64,000 nucleotides of DNA from CAWCUU01 sp963798855. Its GTDB lineage: Bacteria; Gemmatimonadota; Gemmatimonadetes; Longimicrobiales; RSA9. The notes below the pieces were generated by a model. That model was not told the origin of the DNA. It saw nothing but the letters and a program-made list of their open reading frames with translations, and did no database searches. The position numbers and the translations under genes were made by a program. Location: NCBI GenBank assembly GCA_963798855.1, contig CAWCUU010000003.1, positions 620,001 to 684,000 of the forward strand, read 5' to 3'. Of this stretch, positions 24,444-34,419 are shown one piece after another. Numbering within the stretch: position 1 is the first letter of the stretch; each line of letters starts with the position of its first letter.

Positions 24444-27110
24444 ATGGGGGAGCAGCGGGGGTTGTGGCGCTGGCTGTGGCGCGGCGGCGCATCGACGGAG
24501 GTGGAGGAGGAGCTGTCGTTCCACCTGACGATGCGGGCGCGGGAGCTGGAGTCGCGGGGGGCGGAGCCGGAAGAGGCGCGGCGGGAGGCGCGTCGTCGCT
24601 TCGGGGACGTGGATAGGGTGGCGGCGGAGTGCCGGCGGATCCTGACGAGCACGGAGCGGAAGATGAGGCGCACGCGGTACATCGCGGAGCTCGCGCAGGA
24701 CGCGCGGCAGGCGGTGCGACAGTTCGGTCGGTCGCGCGGCTTCACGGCCGTCGCGGTTCTGACGCTGGGGATCGGGATCGGCGCGACCACGGCGATCTTC
24801 AGCGTGGTGGACGGGATCCTGCTTCGACCGCTTCCGTACCCGGCGAGCGATCGTCTGGTAGCGTCCCACTCGCAGGACCGGAAGAGCGGCGACATGTGGT
24901 ACGTGACGTACGCGGACTACGAGGACTGGCGGAGGGAGGGCGTCTTCGCGCACGTGGCGCTCTTCCAGCCGATGAGGCTGAACGCGGTCGGGGATGCCGG
25001 TCCGGAGCGGGTCGAGGCGGCGGTCACGACGGAGGACTTCTTCCCCGCCCTGGGACTCGCTCCGCTGCTCGGCCACCTGCCCGGTCCCGACCTGTACCGG
25101 CCCGGCAGCGGTCGCACCGCGGTGATCTCGTACGGGCTGTGGCAGCGGCGCTTCGGCGGCGCGCGGGACGTGGTCGGCCGGACGCTGCGACTGACCGGCG
25201 GCCCCGCCGAGATCGTCGCGGTCATGCCTCCGCAGCTCGACTTCCCGGCCGGCACGGACGTGTGGGTACCCTTCAGGCAGACGCCCGCGGATCGACCGGA
25301 ATTGCGCGAGCGCGACAACTACATCTTCGACGCCGTGGCGCGTCTCGCGCCGGGCGCGACGCTCGAGTCGACGCGCGCGCGCCTGGCGACGCTCGCCGCG
25401 CGCGTGGAGCGGGAGGAGACGCAGACGCGGGCCGCGGTGACCGTCACGGCCGAGCCGCTCGCGGACGGGCTCGTCGGCCGGACGCTGACCCGCATGCTGT
25501 GGATCCTGCTCGGTGCCGTCGCGTTCGTGCTGCTGATCGGGTGCGTGAACGTCGCGAACCTGCTCCTGAGCCGCTCGACCACGCGGGCGCGGGAGCTCGC
25601 CGTGCGCGCCGCGCTCGGCGCCGGCCGCGGACGGCTGCTCCGCCAGCTGCTCACCGAGTCAGCGCTGCTCGGCGCCGTCGGCGGAGCGCTGGGCGTGCTG
25701 CTCGCCTTCCTGGGCGTGAAGCTCCTCGTCGCGTATGCTCCCGGGGACACGCCACGCCTGGGCGACGTCCGCCTCAGCATCGTCGCGCTCGCCTTCGCGC
25801 TCGGCATCTCCCTGCTCTCCGCGTTGCTCTTCGGTCTCGCGCCCGCGCTGCACATGAGCGCAGACGCGCGCGCGGCGCGATCGCTGGCGGGCGAGGACGT
25901 GCGCACGACGGCCGGCCGGCGGGGACGGCGCTCGCGGCGCGCGCTGATCGTGGCGGAGCTCGCGCTCTCGCTGGTCCTCCTCGTCGGGGCGGGTCTGCTG
26001 CTGCGCAGCCTGCTGCGGCTGACCCGAACCGACCCGGGCTTCTCGACCGCGCACGTCGTCACCTTCGAGCTCGCGCTGCAGGGCGACCGCTACGAGCCGG
26101 ACGGGGCGACCGAGGGATTCTACCGCAGCCTTCTGGAGCGCGTGCGCGCCCTGCCGGGCGTCGAGTCCGCGAGCGCCGTCTCCTCGCTGCCGATCGGAGG
26201 CGGCGGCTTATATCTCGGACGGGCCTTCCTGCCCGAGGGTCGGCCCGAGCCGCCGGCCGGCGAGGAGGTCATCGGTCCGTGGGTCGTCGCGGAGCCGGGC
26301 TCCTTCCGCACGCTGCGCCTGCCGCTGCTGAAGGGCCGCGACTTCACTGACGCCGACAATGCCGGCTCGACGCCGGTCATGATCGTGAACCGGGAGTTCG
26401 CGCGTCGCACGTTCGGCGGGGAGTCCGCGGTCGGGAAGCGCGTGCGCTCCTGGCGCGACGAGAACGTCTACCGCGAGATCGTAGGTGTCGTGGACGACGT
26501 CCGCTTCTTCAGCGCGGGCGACTCGATCCGGCCGGTCGTCTACGTGCCCCACGCGCAGAACGAGTGGGGTCAGATGGAGGTCATCGTCCGCTCGAGCGCG
26601 CCCGTCGCGACGCTGATGGCGGGCGTGCGCCGCGAGCTGGCCGGACTCGACGCGTCGCTGCCCATCTCGAACGTCCAGACCATGGACCGCGTCTTCCGCG
26701 ATTCGGTCGCGCCGCAACGCACGGCGGCGCTGCTCATGTCACTCTTCGCGGTCGTCGCTCTCGTGCTCGCGGCCGTGGGCACCTACGGCGTGCTCGCCTA
26801 CCTCGTCGCGCACCGTCGACGCGAGATCGGCGTGCGCATGGCCCTCGGCGCCTCGAGCGGCGACGTCGCCCGCATGGTGGTGCGTGAGGCGGCGCTGCTC
26901 GTCGCCCTCGCGCTGGCCCTCGGCACGACCGGCGCCCTCGTGCTGAGCCGGCTCCTCACCTCGGTCCTCTACGAGGTGCCGGCGACGGACGTCGCCGTCT
27001 ACGTCGCGGTGCCGGTCCTGCTCGGGGCCGTCGCGCTCATCGCGAGCTGGCTGCCGGCGCGCAGGGCCGCCTCCGTCGACCCGGCGCTGGCCATGCGGGT
27101 CGAGACGTAG
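24444..27110 (+). CDS. ADOP-type FtsX/MacB-like permease
   Basis: The intact 888-aa protein has an N-terminal ADOP helix (VEEELSFHLTMRARELESRG), TM1 (TAVAVLTLGIGIGATTAIF), periplasmic MacB-like core 1, an FtsX block with LLGAVAFVLLIGCVNVANLL, a linking helix, core 2 and a final FtsX block (VVALVLAAVGTYGVLAYLVA) ending RAASVDPALAMRVET. Family members resemble mechanosensitive ABC permeases but lack a partner ATPase gene; their substrate is unknown. ATG 24444 follows GAGGAG. Together with the complete gene at 31344-34046 it shows what the frameshifted copy at 10968 should look like. Confidence 0.9.
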   Translation: MGEQRGLWRWLWRGGASTEVEEELSFHLTMRARELESRGAEPEEARREARRRFGDVDRVAAECRRILTSTERKMRRTRYIAELAQDARQAVRQFGRSRGFTAVAVLTLGIGIGATTAIFSVVDGILLRPLPYPASDRLVASHSQDRKSGDMWYVTYADYEDWRREGVFAHVALFQPMRLNAVGDAGPERVEAAVTTEDFFPALGLAPLLGHLPGPDLYRPGSGRTAVISYGLWQRRFGGARDVVGRTLRLTGGPAEIVAVMPPQLDFPAGTDVWVPFRQTPADRPELRERDNYIFDAVARLAPGATLESTRARLATLAARVEREETQTRAAVTVTAEPLADGLVGRTLTRMLWILLGAVAFVLLIGCVNVANLLLSRSTTRARELAVRAALGAGRGRLLRQLLTESALLGAVGGALGVLLAFLGVKLLVAYAPGDTPRLGDVRLSIVALAFALGISLLSALLFGLAPALHMSADARAARSLAGEDVRTTAGRRGRRSRRALIVAELALSLVLLVGAGLLLRSLLRLTRTDPGFSTAHVVTFELALQGDRYEPDGATEGFYRSLLERVRALPGVESASAVSSLPIGGGGLYLGRAFLPEGRPEPPAGEEVIGPWVVAEPGSFRTLRLPLLKGRDFTDADNAGSTPVMIVNREFARRTFGGESAVGKRVRSWRDENVYREIVGVVDDVRFFSAGDSIRPVVYVPHAQNEWGQMEVIVRSSAPVATLMAGVRRELAGLDASLPISNVQTMDRVFRDSVAPQRTAALLMSLFAVVALVLAAVGTYGVLAYLVAHRRREIGVRMALGASSGDVARMVVREAALLVALALALGTTGALVLSRLLTSVLYEVPATDVAVYVAVPVLLGAVALIASWLPARRAASVDPALAMRVET

Positions 27111-27112
27111 CG

Positions 27113-27943
27113 GTGCTCCCGCCCGGTTACGCGGAGCACGCGCCGCCGCCGGGGCTGCGCGAGCGCGTCGTCTGCTTCTGGACACGGGTGGCGACGCGTG
27201 CGGAGCCCGGGCCCGGACGAGATCCGACCCTCGACGCCGAGCGGCCGTCCGCCGGGGCGACGGCCGTGCGCGTGCTCCCCGACAACTGCGTCGACATCAT
27301 CCTCGCCTTCGACGGGGACTGCTCCGCCGAGGCGACGGGCGTCGGGGCGATGACGCGACCGCTCCTGGTGCCCGGCCCCGTCCCGCGGTTCACGATCGGC
27401 GTGCGGTTCCGGCCTGGCAATGCGCTCGCGGCGTTCGGCCTGCCGGGCGGCGAGCTCACCGACGAGACGGTGCCGTGGGCGGAGCTGGCGGCCGAAGCGG
27501 ACGCGGAGCTCGAGCGGCTCACGGCGGTGGAGTCGGATCGCGGAAAGCTCGAGGCGATGATCGCGCTCGTCGAGCGCCGGCTGGTCGGAGCGGCGACGTC
27601 TCCCCGCTACGTCCGGGAGGCGGTGCGGAGGCTCGACGCGGCCGCCGGTGGTGTGCGGATCGGGCGGCTGGCCGATGATCTTGGCGTGACCCGCCAGCAG
27701 CTCGCCCGGCAGTTCGCCATCCACGTGGGCGTCTCGCCTAAGACGTTCGCGCGCGTGACCCGCATGCGCGCGACGCTCGCGCGCGCCCACGCCGCCCGCG
27801 CCGCCCACCCCCGCCCGATCGCCTGGAGCGCCCTGGCCTTCGAGCTCGGCTACGCCGACCAGCCCCACCTGATCGAGGAGATGCGCGCGCTCGCCGGGCT
27901 CACGCCGACGGAGTGGGCGACTCGGTTGGACGTCCGACCGTAG
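27113..27943 (+). CDS. AraC-family transcriptional regulator
   Basis: The 276-aa protein has a C-terminal double-HTH domain, GGVRIGRLADDLGVTRQQLA and IHVGVSPKTFARVTRMRATL, then WSALAFELGYADQPHLIEEM and ALAGLTPTEWATR. The N-terminal domain carries VRVLPDNCVDIILAFDG and FTIGVRFRPGNALAAFGLPG, typical of AraC proteins with a DUF6597-like ligand domain. GTG start at 27113, two bases after the ADOP stop, so it is probably part of the PadR-ADOP transcript. Its target is unknown. Confidence 0.85.
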   Translation: MLPPGYAEHAPPPGLRERVVCFWTRVATRAEPGPGRDPTLDAERPSAGATAVRVLPDNCVDIILAFDGDCSAEATGVGAMTRPLLVPGPVPRFTIGVRFRPGNALAAFGLPGGELTDETVPWAELAAEADAELERLTAVESDRGKLEAMIALVERRLVGAATSPRYVREAVRRLDAAAGGVRIGRLADDLGVTRQQLARQFAIHVGVSPKTFARVTRMRATLARAHAARAAHPRPIAWSALAFELGYADQPHLIEEMRALAGLTPTEWATRLDVRP

Positions 27944-27949
27944 GCCGGC

Positions 27950-28055
27950 GCGCGGGGGGGCGGCGCGCGGGCGGGCGGCGGGCGCGCGGGCGGGCGGCCG
28001 GCGGGCGGCGCGCGGGCGGGGGCGGAGGCGGAGGCGGGCGGGGCGGAGGCGGGCG
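27950..28055. repeat. extremely G-rich low-complexity tract
   Basis: About 105 bp of GGGCGGGCGGC-like sequence follow the AraC stop codon. It contains many G3-G5 runs and could form quadruplexes. The rest of the 571-bp gap up to the OPT gene holds a 35-bp direct duplication near 28450-28512 (CTCTCCGCGGTGAA / CTCTCGGCGGTGAA) and no recognisable gene. Confidence 0.6.
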
Positions 28056-28514
28056 AAAACGACCGATCGCTGCGCCCGCGAGCGCGATTGTCGCTTTCAG
28101 TACGCCACCCGCACAGAACCCGTCCGCGGATCACCCGTCCGGCGGGAGCGGCGGCACTTCGCGCACGCTATTCGGAGGAAACGTGACGAACAGCGGAGCC
28201 GGGATCCGCGCTCGGCACGTTTCGCTCGGTCTGCGGGCGCGAACGGGATCGTCGGCGTCGGATCACGGTCTCGGCTCTCACCGTGCCAGAGGCAGTCGAT
28301 CGGCACGGCCCCGGGGTAAGGCCCAGCTAACCGCGGAGACCGCCGGGCCGCCGAGAGCTTCGCGGCCCCGCATCGGGGCCCGACGCAGCTCACACGATTC
28401 GTGGTTCTGTCTGCGACGAAGCCGGCGGCTCGTTGCGTCGCCCGCCGTCTCCGCTTCCTCGGCGCTCTCCGCGGTGAAACCCTCTCCGCGTCCTCCGTGC
28501 TCTCGGCGGTGAAG

Positions 28515-30464
28515 CTACCGCGCCCGCGCCCGCCTCAGCATCCAGCCGTACAGCCAGACGATCGCGCCGACGAAGCAGATGAGCCCGATCCAGGGCGCGA
28601 GCACGAAGTCCTCGGGGACCAGGCCGATCGGCGCTTCCTTCGACAGCCCGACGATCAGGCCGGCGTTGAGCACGCCCCAGAGGCTCTCGCCGACGATCAG
28701 CCCGGACGCGACGAGGGTGCCGAGCCGCTCGGCGCGCTCCGGGTCCGGCGCCGTGCGCGTACGGCGGCGATACGCGTGCGAGATGACCGCTCCGACGACC
28801 ACGGCGAACGTCGCCGACATCGGCAGGTAGATGCCGATGCCGACCGCGAGCGGCGGGATACGCAGCTTCTTCAGCGCGCCGAGCGTCGTGTCGAGCAGGA
28901 TGATGCCGACGCCGACGAGCCCGCCGATGCCGATCATGCGCCAGTCCAGATTTCCGCCGATGACCCCCTGCGCGAGCGCGGAGATCAGCGTCGCCTGCGG
29001 CGCCGGCAGCGGGTTCGGCGCGACGACGTTCACGTTCGGAGCGCCGGCGAAGCCGTACGCGTGCGCGAGCAGATCGAGCACCCACGGGATGACGGCCGCG
29101 CCCGCGATGACGCCGACGATCAGCGCGATCTGCTGTCGCCTCGGCGAAGCGCCGACGAGCTGACCCGTCTTCAGGTCCTGCAGGTTGTCGTTCGAGATCG
29201 TCGCGCACGCGAACAGGATCGCGGTGACGAACAGCGCGAACGCGACGAGCGCCGTACGCGTGTCCGGCGAAGGCGGGACGACGACCGCGACGGCCGAGGC
29301 GCACACCACGATGGACAGGATGCCGACGCCCGAGATCGGGCTGTTCGAGGCGCCGATCAGGCCCGCCATGTAGCCGCAGATGCCCGCGATGACGAAGCCG
29401 CCCACCAGCACGAACGGCACCGCGACCATCGTGAGCCGCCACGCTTCGGGCGCGAGCGACGTCGAGCGCGCGAAGGAGATCGCGAGCCACCCCGCGATGA
29501 CCATCGAGGCGACCGTCAGCGCCAGGATCCACGACGGCGAGAGGTCGCGGTCGAGCTCGTCGGCCGTCGCCGCCGCGCGCGAGGCGGCGAGCGTGCTGAC
29601 GAGCCCGCCGACCACCGGCTTCGTCAGCGTCGCCAGCGTGTAGATCGCCGCGACGCCGATCGTGCCCGCGCCGATGAAGCGCACCTGCGTGCTCCAGATG
29701 TGCAGCGTGTGCGTCGCGAGGTCGACCCCGGCGGCCGCCGGCGCGAGCGTGGTCAGGATCGGCACGGCGACCGCCCACGCGATCACCAGCCCGAGCAGCA
29801 TCGCCATCCCGACCGACAGCCCCACGAGATGTCCCGCGCCGAGCAATGCCAGTGACCACGCGACGTCGTAGCCGCTCGACGCCAGCGCGCCGACGCGGAA
29901 GAAGCCGCTCACCTCCGCCGCCGCGATGCGGGTGGCGGTCAGGATCGCGAGCCCCGCGGACGCGATCGACCCCAGCGTCACGGCCACGAGCCCTTCCCCT
30001 GCCTCGCCCGTCTCGTCGACCGTTCCACGGCGGGTGCCCGAGCCCACCTTCAGCACCTCGGCGGCCGCGACACCCTCCGGGTACGGCAGGTCGGACGTGG
30101 TGACCAGCGCGCGACGCAGCGGGATCGTGAACAGCACGCCGAGCACGCCGCCGCTCACGCACACGAGAAACGACTGCCAGAACGGGAAGCCCGTCCACCA
30201 GCCGATGATCACGAGACCCGGCAGCACGAAGATGATCGCCGACAGCGTGCCCGCCGCGGACGCGACCGTCTGCACGATGTTGTTCTCGAGGATCGTCGAG
30301 TCGCGGAAGTTCCGCAGGATCGCCATCGAGATCACCGCCGCCGGGATCGACGACGCGAACGTCAGCCCGACCCGCAGGCCGAGGTACACGTTCGCCGCCG
30401 TGAACACGGTCGTGATCAGCGCGCCGAGGATCAGCCCCCGGACCGTCAGCTCTTTCGGGTTCAT
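28515..30464 (-). CDS. OPT-family oligopeptide/metal-chelate transporter
   Basis: The 649-aa polytopic protein (about 14-16 helices) starts KELTVRGLILGALITTVFTA then ANVYLGLRVG, which is the bacterial OPT signature. Later come IPLRRALVTTSDLPYPEGVA and ILENNIVQTVASAAG, the second family hallmark. OPT proteins import peptides or iron-siderophore-like compounds by proton symport; the substrate here is unknown. It appears complete, ends in an Arg-rich tail (RRARAR) and stands alone. Its 5' untranslated region lies next to a G-rich hexamer array. Confidence 0.92.
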   Translation of the reverse strand: MNPKELTVRGLILGALITTVFTAANVYLGLRVGLTFASSIPAAVISMAILRNFRDSTILENNIVQTVASAAGTLSAIIFVLPGLVIIGWWTGFPFWQSFLVCVSGGVLGVLFTIPLRRALVTTSDLPYPEGVAAAEVLKVGSGTRRGTVDETGEAGEGLVAVTLGSIASAGLAILTATRIAAAEVSGFFRVGALASSGYDVAWSLALLGAGHLVGLSVGMAMLLGLVIAWAVAVPILTTLAPAAAGVDLATHTLHIWSTQVRFIGAGTIGVAAIYTLATLTKPVVGGLVSTLAASRAAATADELDRDLSPSWILALTVASMVIAGWLAISFARSTSLAPEAWRLTMVAVPFVLVGGFVIAGICGYMAGLIGASNSPISGVGILSIVVCASAVAVVVPPSPDTRTALVAFALFVTAILFACATISNDNLQDLKTGQLVGASPRRQQIALIVGVIAGAAVIPWVLDLLAHAYGFAGAPNVNVVAPNPLPAPQATLISALAQGVIGGNLDWRMIGIGGLVGVGIILLDTTLGALKKLRIPPLAVGIGIYLPMSATFAVVVGAVISHAYRRRTRTAPDPERAERLGTLVASGLIVGESLWGVLNAGLIVGLSKEAPIGLVPEDFVLAPWIGLICFVGAIVWLYGWMLRRARAR

Positions 30465-30478
30465 GGGGTGGGGATATT

Positions 30479-30590
30479 AGGGCGAGGGCGAGGGCGAGGG
30501 CTAGGGCTAGGGCACGGGCTAGGGCTAGGGCACGGGCTAGGGCACGGGCTAGGGCGAGGGCGAGGGCGAGGGCGAGGGCGAGGGCTAGGG
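30479..30590. repeat. telomere-like hexanucleotide array (GGGCGA/GGGCTA/GGGCAC)
   Basis: About 18 consecutive 6-bp units, all beginning A/C-GGGC, lie 15 bp upstream of the OPT start codon. Variants alternate in blocks: GAGGGC, then TAGGGC and CACGGGC, then GAGGGC again. The sense strand of the OPT leader would be C-rich and the opposite strand quadruplex-prone. Confidence 0.9.
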
Positions 30591-30660
30591 ATCAGCGGCG
30601 AGGGCTTCCGTCGTGCCGGTCATTCGTCCATCAAGGACTGGCACGCGGTGGCATCCGTCA

Positions 30661-31332
30661 TCAATCCCGCACCGACAACGGGCGACGGCCGCGAACCCTC
30701 CACAACCAGTAAAACATCGCGCCAAACAGCAGCAGGATCGGCAGCGCGCGCATGGGTCCCGTCGTGAACGGCCCGGGGAGCACCTTCGCCACGCGCTCGC
30801 GTATGGAGAAGAACGATCCGGCCGCGATGAAGAGAGCGAAGCACATCCGCCACAGGTGCCGCGCCAGTCGCGGCCCGCCGCGCCTCACCCCGAAGCGCAG
30901 CACGCGCACGTCCCCAGCCGCCGCCAGGATCATGACCGTGGCCAGAAGGAAGAGCATCGGGAATGGGACGCCGTCGAGCAGACCACCGGGGCTGTTGAAG
31001 GCCCTCACGCCGGCTGCCAGGTCGACGGTCGCGAGGCCGACCGCGACCGCCAGCCCGGCTACATTGATCCGGCGGGTCCACGGCGACACGGGACGGACCG
31101 TCGTCAAGGCCGTGATGACGAAGTAAGCCGTCATCAGCGCGGCGAACGCGTTCGAGGGTGAGGGACTCTTGCGAAACGAGAGGATCGAGGCGCTCGAGCC
31201 CATCACCAGCATGGCGCAGACGAACAGCATGCCGCTCTGGCGGTGGAGGCTCCCGCCCTTCTTGACGAGCAGAGCCGTGGCGCCCAGGACAACGGCGAGC
31301 CCGCCGGCAGCAACGTGGATCAGCAGGAGCAC
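30661..31332 (-). CDS. DUF2306-family integral membrane protein
   Basis: The 223-aa protein has about seven hydrophobic helices and begins LLIHVAAGGLAVVLGATALL, then KGGSLHRQSGMLFVCAMLVM, the DUF2306 pattern with a conserved His in helix 1 and KGG-x-LHR in the first loop. The function is unknown. GTG 31332 follows GGAGG. It lies 11 bp downstream of the ADOP gene and is probably the third gene of the PadR-ADOP operon. Between its stop and the OPT gene lie about 70 bp and the hexamer array. Confidence 0.75.
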   Translation of the reverse strand: MLLLIHVAAGGLAVVLGATALLVKKGGSLHRQSGMLFVCAMLVMGSSASILSFRKSPSPSNAFAALMTAYFVITALTTVRPVSPWTRRINVAGLAVAVGLATVDLAAGVRAFNSPGGLLDGVPFPMLFLLATVMILAAAGDVRVLRFGVRRGGPRLARHLWRMCFALFIAAGSFFSIRERVAKVLPGPFTTGPMRALPILLLFGAMFYWLWRVRGRRPLSVRD

Positions 31333-31343
31333 GCGGCCTCCGC

Positions 31344-34046
31344 CTACTCGGCCCGCAACGCCTCCGCGGGGTCGACCCTCGCCGCCCTCGCTGCCGGCAC
31401 CCAGCACGACGCCAGCCCGATCGCGGTGAGCACCAGCGCGACCGCTGCCAGCGTCGTCGGGTCGTAGGGAGTCACGCCGAACAGCAGCCCGCGCAGCAGT
31501 CGAGCGGCGAGCAGCGCGGCCGCGAGCCCGACGCCGAGCCCGATCGCGAGCAGCACGCCACCCTCGCCGAGCACCATGCGATGCACGCGCGACGCGTCGG
31601 CGCCGAGGCTCATGCGGATGCCGATCTCCGCGGTGCGCGAGCTGACCGAGAACGCGAGCACGCCGGCGATGCCGACCATCGCGATCAGCAGCGCGAGCGT
31701 GCCGAACGACGCGATGAACAGCGCGTTGAGCCGGCGAGGCGCCACGCCCTGATCGCGGATCTGCTCCATCGTCGCCACGTGCTCGATGAGCTGCTGTGGG
31801 GCGACCTCGTGCACCGCTCGAAGGACCGCCGGCCGCAGCGCGTCCGGATCCGACGACGTCCTCACGATCAGCGCGGCGCCGGTGATGACCGCCTGCGCGA
31901 AGGGTGCGTACAGCGCGGGCGTCGGATCGCCCTCGAGACCGCGGTCTCGGGTATCGCCCACGACGCCCACGACCGTGCGCCAGTCGCCGGTGAACGGCGT
32001 GAACTTCAGGACTTCGCCGGTCAGGGCGATGCGCCGGCCGATCGGATCGGCGTCGCCGAAGAGCTGCCTCGCGAAGCTCCGGCTCAGCATCACGACCGGC
32101 GCGGAGCCGCGGCGGTCGGTCGCCTGAAAAGCGCGACCGCTCAGCAGCGGGATCCCGGTCGCGGAGAAGTAGCGGGGGTCGACGGTCTTCAGCGACGCGT
32201 GCGGCGTCGGCCGATCCGGCGGTGTCGCAACGCGCTCGGCCTTCACGTCGAAGTCCATGATCGAGCCGCGCAGCGGCGCGCTCGACCCCATCGCCACGAT
32301 GTCGACACCGGGCAGCGCGGCCACGCGATCCCGCACGCGACTGTACTTCGCCAGGTTTTCGGGCTGCTTCATCACCTCGCGCAGGATGTCGCCGCCGAGC
32401 GGCAGGTCCATTGTCAGCACGTGGTCCACGCGCACGCCCGTCTCGACCGACTGCAGCTTTCCGAGGGTGCGCACCAGCAGCCCCGCGCCCGTGAGCAGCA
32501 CCATGCAGACGGCGATCTGGCCCACGACGAGCGAACGCTGTAGCCGCTGTCGTCCCCGTCCCAACGTGGTCCGGCGGCCGGACGGCGCGAGCGACGTCGC
32601 CAGCGCGCGCTCGCCGCCGAGGCGGGGGATGAACGACAGCGCGATCGCGGCGACCACGCTCGTCGCGAGTCCCACCGCCAGCACGACGGCGTCGAGACGG
32701 ATCCCGTCGGCACGCGGCGAAAACTGCGCGGCGAAGCTCACGAGCAACCGCAGCCCCGCGAGCGCGACCAGCACGCCGAGCGCGCCGCCGAGCAGGGCGA
32801 GCGTCAGGTTCTCGACGAGAAGCAGGCGACGCAGCCGGGCGCGACCCGCGCCCAGCGCCGAGCGCACGAGCATCTCCCGCTCGCGGCCGACGCCACGCAT
32901 CAGCGTGAGGTTCGAGACGTTCGCGCACGCGATCAACAGCACGAACGCCGCGGCGCCCATGAGCAGCCAGAACGTGAGCGACGCCCGCTCGTTCTCGGCG
33001 TCGCGCAGCGTCGACATCGTGATCTCGTGCCGCGCCGCCTTCTCGTACGACTCCGGGTGGTCGCGGAACATCCTCGCAGCGATCCGGTCCGCGTCCGCTC
33101 GCGCCTGCTCCACCGTCGCGCCCGGCGCCAGACGCGCGAAGAGCGCCGACATGCGGTGCGTGCGCTCGGTCACCATCGTCGCGCTCAGATGGTGCGGGCT
33201 CGTCACCGTGTTGACGTACACGTCCGTCGGCTGCGGATACTGCGGCGCGGGCTCCAGCACGCCGACGATCGTCGTGACCTTCTCGTTCAGCCGCACGGTC
33301 CGCCCCAACACGCGCCGGTCGCCGCCGAAGTGCTCGATCCAGTAGTCGTGCGACAGCACCGCGACCGGCTCCGCGGCCGCCCCGTCGTCCGCCGTCCTGG
33401 TGAGGCGGCCGAGCACCGGCTCGAGACCCATCACGTCGAAGTAGTTGCCGCCCACCACCGCGGTGCGGACACGAACCGGGATGCCATCGGCGCCCACGAG
33501 CGTGAACGGCAGCACGTTCGAGTAGTCCGCGATCTCGGACAGCGTCCTCGACGACGCGCGGAAATCGGCGATCTCCGGCACCGAGAACAGCACGTCGTGC
33601 CGCTCCACGCCCGGCGCGGACTGCCGCACGTACACCAGCCGGTCGCCATCCCGGTTCGGCAGCGACTTCAGCAGCGTGCCGCGCAGCAACGCGAACATCG
33701 CCGTATTCGCTCCGATCCCCAGCGCCAGTGTCAGCACCACCGCGATCGCGAAGCCCGGCTGACGTCGCAGGCTACGCAGCGCGAACACGATGTCGCGTAC
33801 GAGGTCCTCCATCCCTCGCGTGCTCCGCGCGTCACGCACCCGCTCCTTCTGCGACTCCAGCCCGCCGAGCGCGCGCAACGCCGCCGTGCGCGCCTCCCCC
33901 GGCGACATTCCCTGCCGAATATTCTCCTCCGTCTGCCGCTCCACGTGGTACGCCAGCTCGTCGTCCAGCTCCCGCTCGACGTCGGCCCGCAGGAACAGCG
34001 ACCGCAACCGCAGCGGGACGATCCGCACCAGGCGATCGAACGTCAT
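31344..34046 (-). CDS. ADOP-type FtsX/MacB-like permease
   Basis: The intact 900-aa permease has an N-terminal ADOP helix (DVERELDDELAYHVERQTEE), TM1 (IAVVLTLALGIGANTAMFAL), a periplasmic domain, FtsX helices (LLMGAAAFVLLIACANVSNL), the linker, a second periplasmic domain and FtsX block 2 (ALLIAMVGIAGVLAFSVSSR), and ends RAARVDPAEALRAE. The start follows GGAGGTGTGAC, so the ribosome site lies within the last codons of the PadR gene, one base away. No ATPase gene is present. Confidence 0.92.
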   Translation of the reverse strand: MTFDRLVRIVPLRLRSLFLRADVERELDDELAYHVERQTEENIRQGMSPGEARTAALRALGGLESQKERVRDARSTRGMEDLVRDIVFALRSLRRQPGFAIAVVLTLALGIGANTAMFALLRGTLLKSLPNRDGDRLVYVRQSAPGVERHDVLFSVPEIADFRASSRTLSEIADYSNVLPFTLVGADGIPVRVRTAVVGGNYFDVMGLEPVLGRLTRTADDGAAAEPVAVLSHDYWIEHFGGDRRVLGRTVRLNEKVTTIVGVLEPAPQYPQPTDVYVNTVTSPHHLSATMVTERTHRMSALFARLAPGATVEQARADADRIAARMFRDHPESYEKAARHEITMSTLRDAENERASLTFWLLMGAAAFVLLIACANVSNLTLMRGVGREREMLVRSALGAGRARLRRLLLVENLTLALLGGALGVLVALAGLRLLVSFAAQFSPRADGIRLDAVVLAVGLATSVVAAIALSFIPRLGGERALATSLAPSGRRTTLGRGRQRLQRSLVVGQIAVCMVLLTGAGLLVRTLGKLQSVETGVRVDHVLTMDLPLGGDILREVMKQPENLAKYSRVRDRVAALPGVDIVAMGSSAPLRGSIMDFDVKAERVATPPDRPTPHASLKTVDPRYFSATGIPLLSGRAFQATDRRGSAPVVMLSRSFARQLFGDADPIGRRIALTGEVLKFTPFTGDWRTVVGVVGDTRDRGLEGDPTPALYAPFAQAVITGAALIVRTSSDPDALRPAVLRAVHEVAPQQLIEHVATMEQIRDQGVAPRRLNALFIASFGTLALLIAMVGIAGVLAFSVSSRTAEIGIRMSLGADASRVHRMVLGEGGVLLAIGLGVGLAAALLAARLLRGLLFGVTPYDPTTLAAVALVLTAIGLASCWVPAARAARVDPAEALRAE

Positions 34047-34047
34047 G

Positions 34048-34383
34048 TCACACCTCCTGCAGGCGCACGACCGCCGTGATCGCGGCCGCAAGACGCTCCC
34101 AGTTGCTCGCCTCCAGCTCGAGCTGCTTTCGACCCGCCCGCGTCAGCGAGTAGAACTTCGCCCGCCGGTTGTTCTCGCTCCGCCGCCACTCCGACCGCAG
34201 CCACCCCTCCTGCTCCAGCTTGTGGAGCGCCGGATAGAGGGAGCCGTCGCTCACCTGCAGCACCTCGGACGAGACCTGCTTCAGCCGCTGCCCGATCGCC
34301 CAGCCGTTCATCGGCTCGAGCGCCAGCATCTTCAGGATCAGCAGGTCGAGGGTGCCCTGTACGAGGTCGTTCGGCTTGCTCAT
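34048..34383 (-). CDS. PadR-family transcriptional regulator
   Basis: The 111-aa protein has the PadR core DLVQGTLDLLILKMLALEPM, NGWAIGQRLKQVSSEVLQVS, DGSLYPALHKLEQEGWLRSE and NNRRAKFYSLTRAGRKQLEL. It is first in an operon with the ADOP permease and DUF2306 genes. A palindrome with TACCTAG lies 37 bp upstream. Confidence 0.92.
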   Translation of the reverse strand: MSKPNDLVQGTLDLLILKMLALEPMNGWAIGQRLKQVSSEVLQVSDGSLYPALHKLEQEGWLRSEWRRSENNRRAKFYSLTRAGRKQLELEASNWERLAAAITAVVRLQEV

Positions 34384-34419
34384 GGCTCGGGGCTCCGCTC
34401 GGTTACGGCTTCACTCGAT

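Noticed and set aside
28401..29855. 484-aa open frame on the plus strand
   Set aside because: It is antisense to the OPT transporter gene, has the Arg/Asp/Glu/Ala-rich composition of a GC-rich shadow frame and shows no domain.
30468..30767. Open frame encoding GRGRGLGLGHG repeats
   Set aside because: It is produced by the hexanucleotide array; there is no ribosome site or conserved extension.
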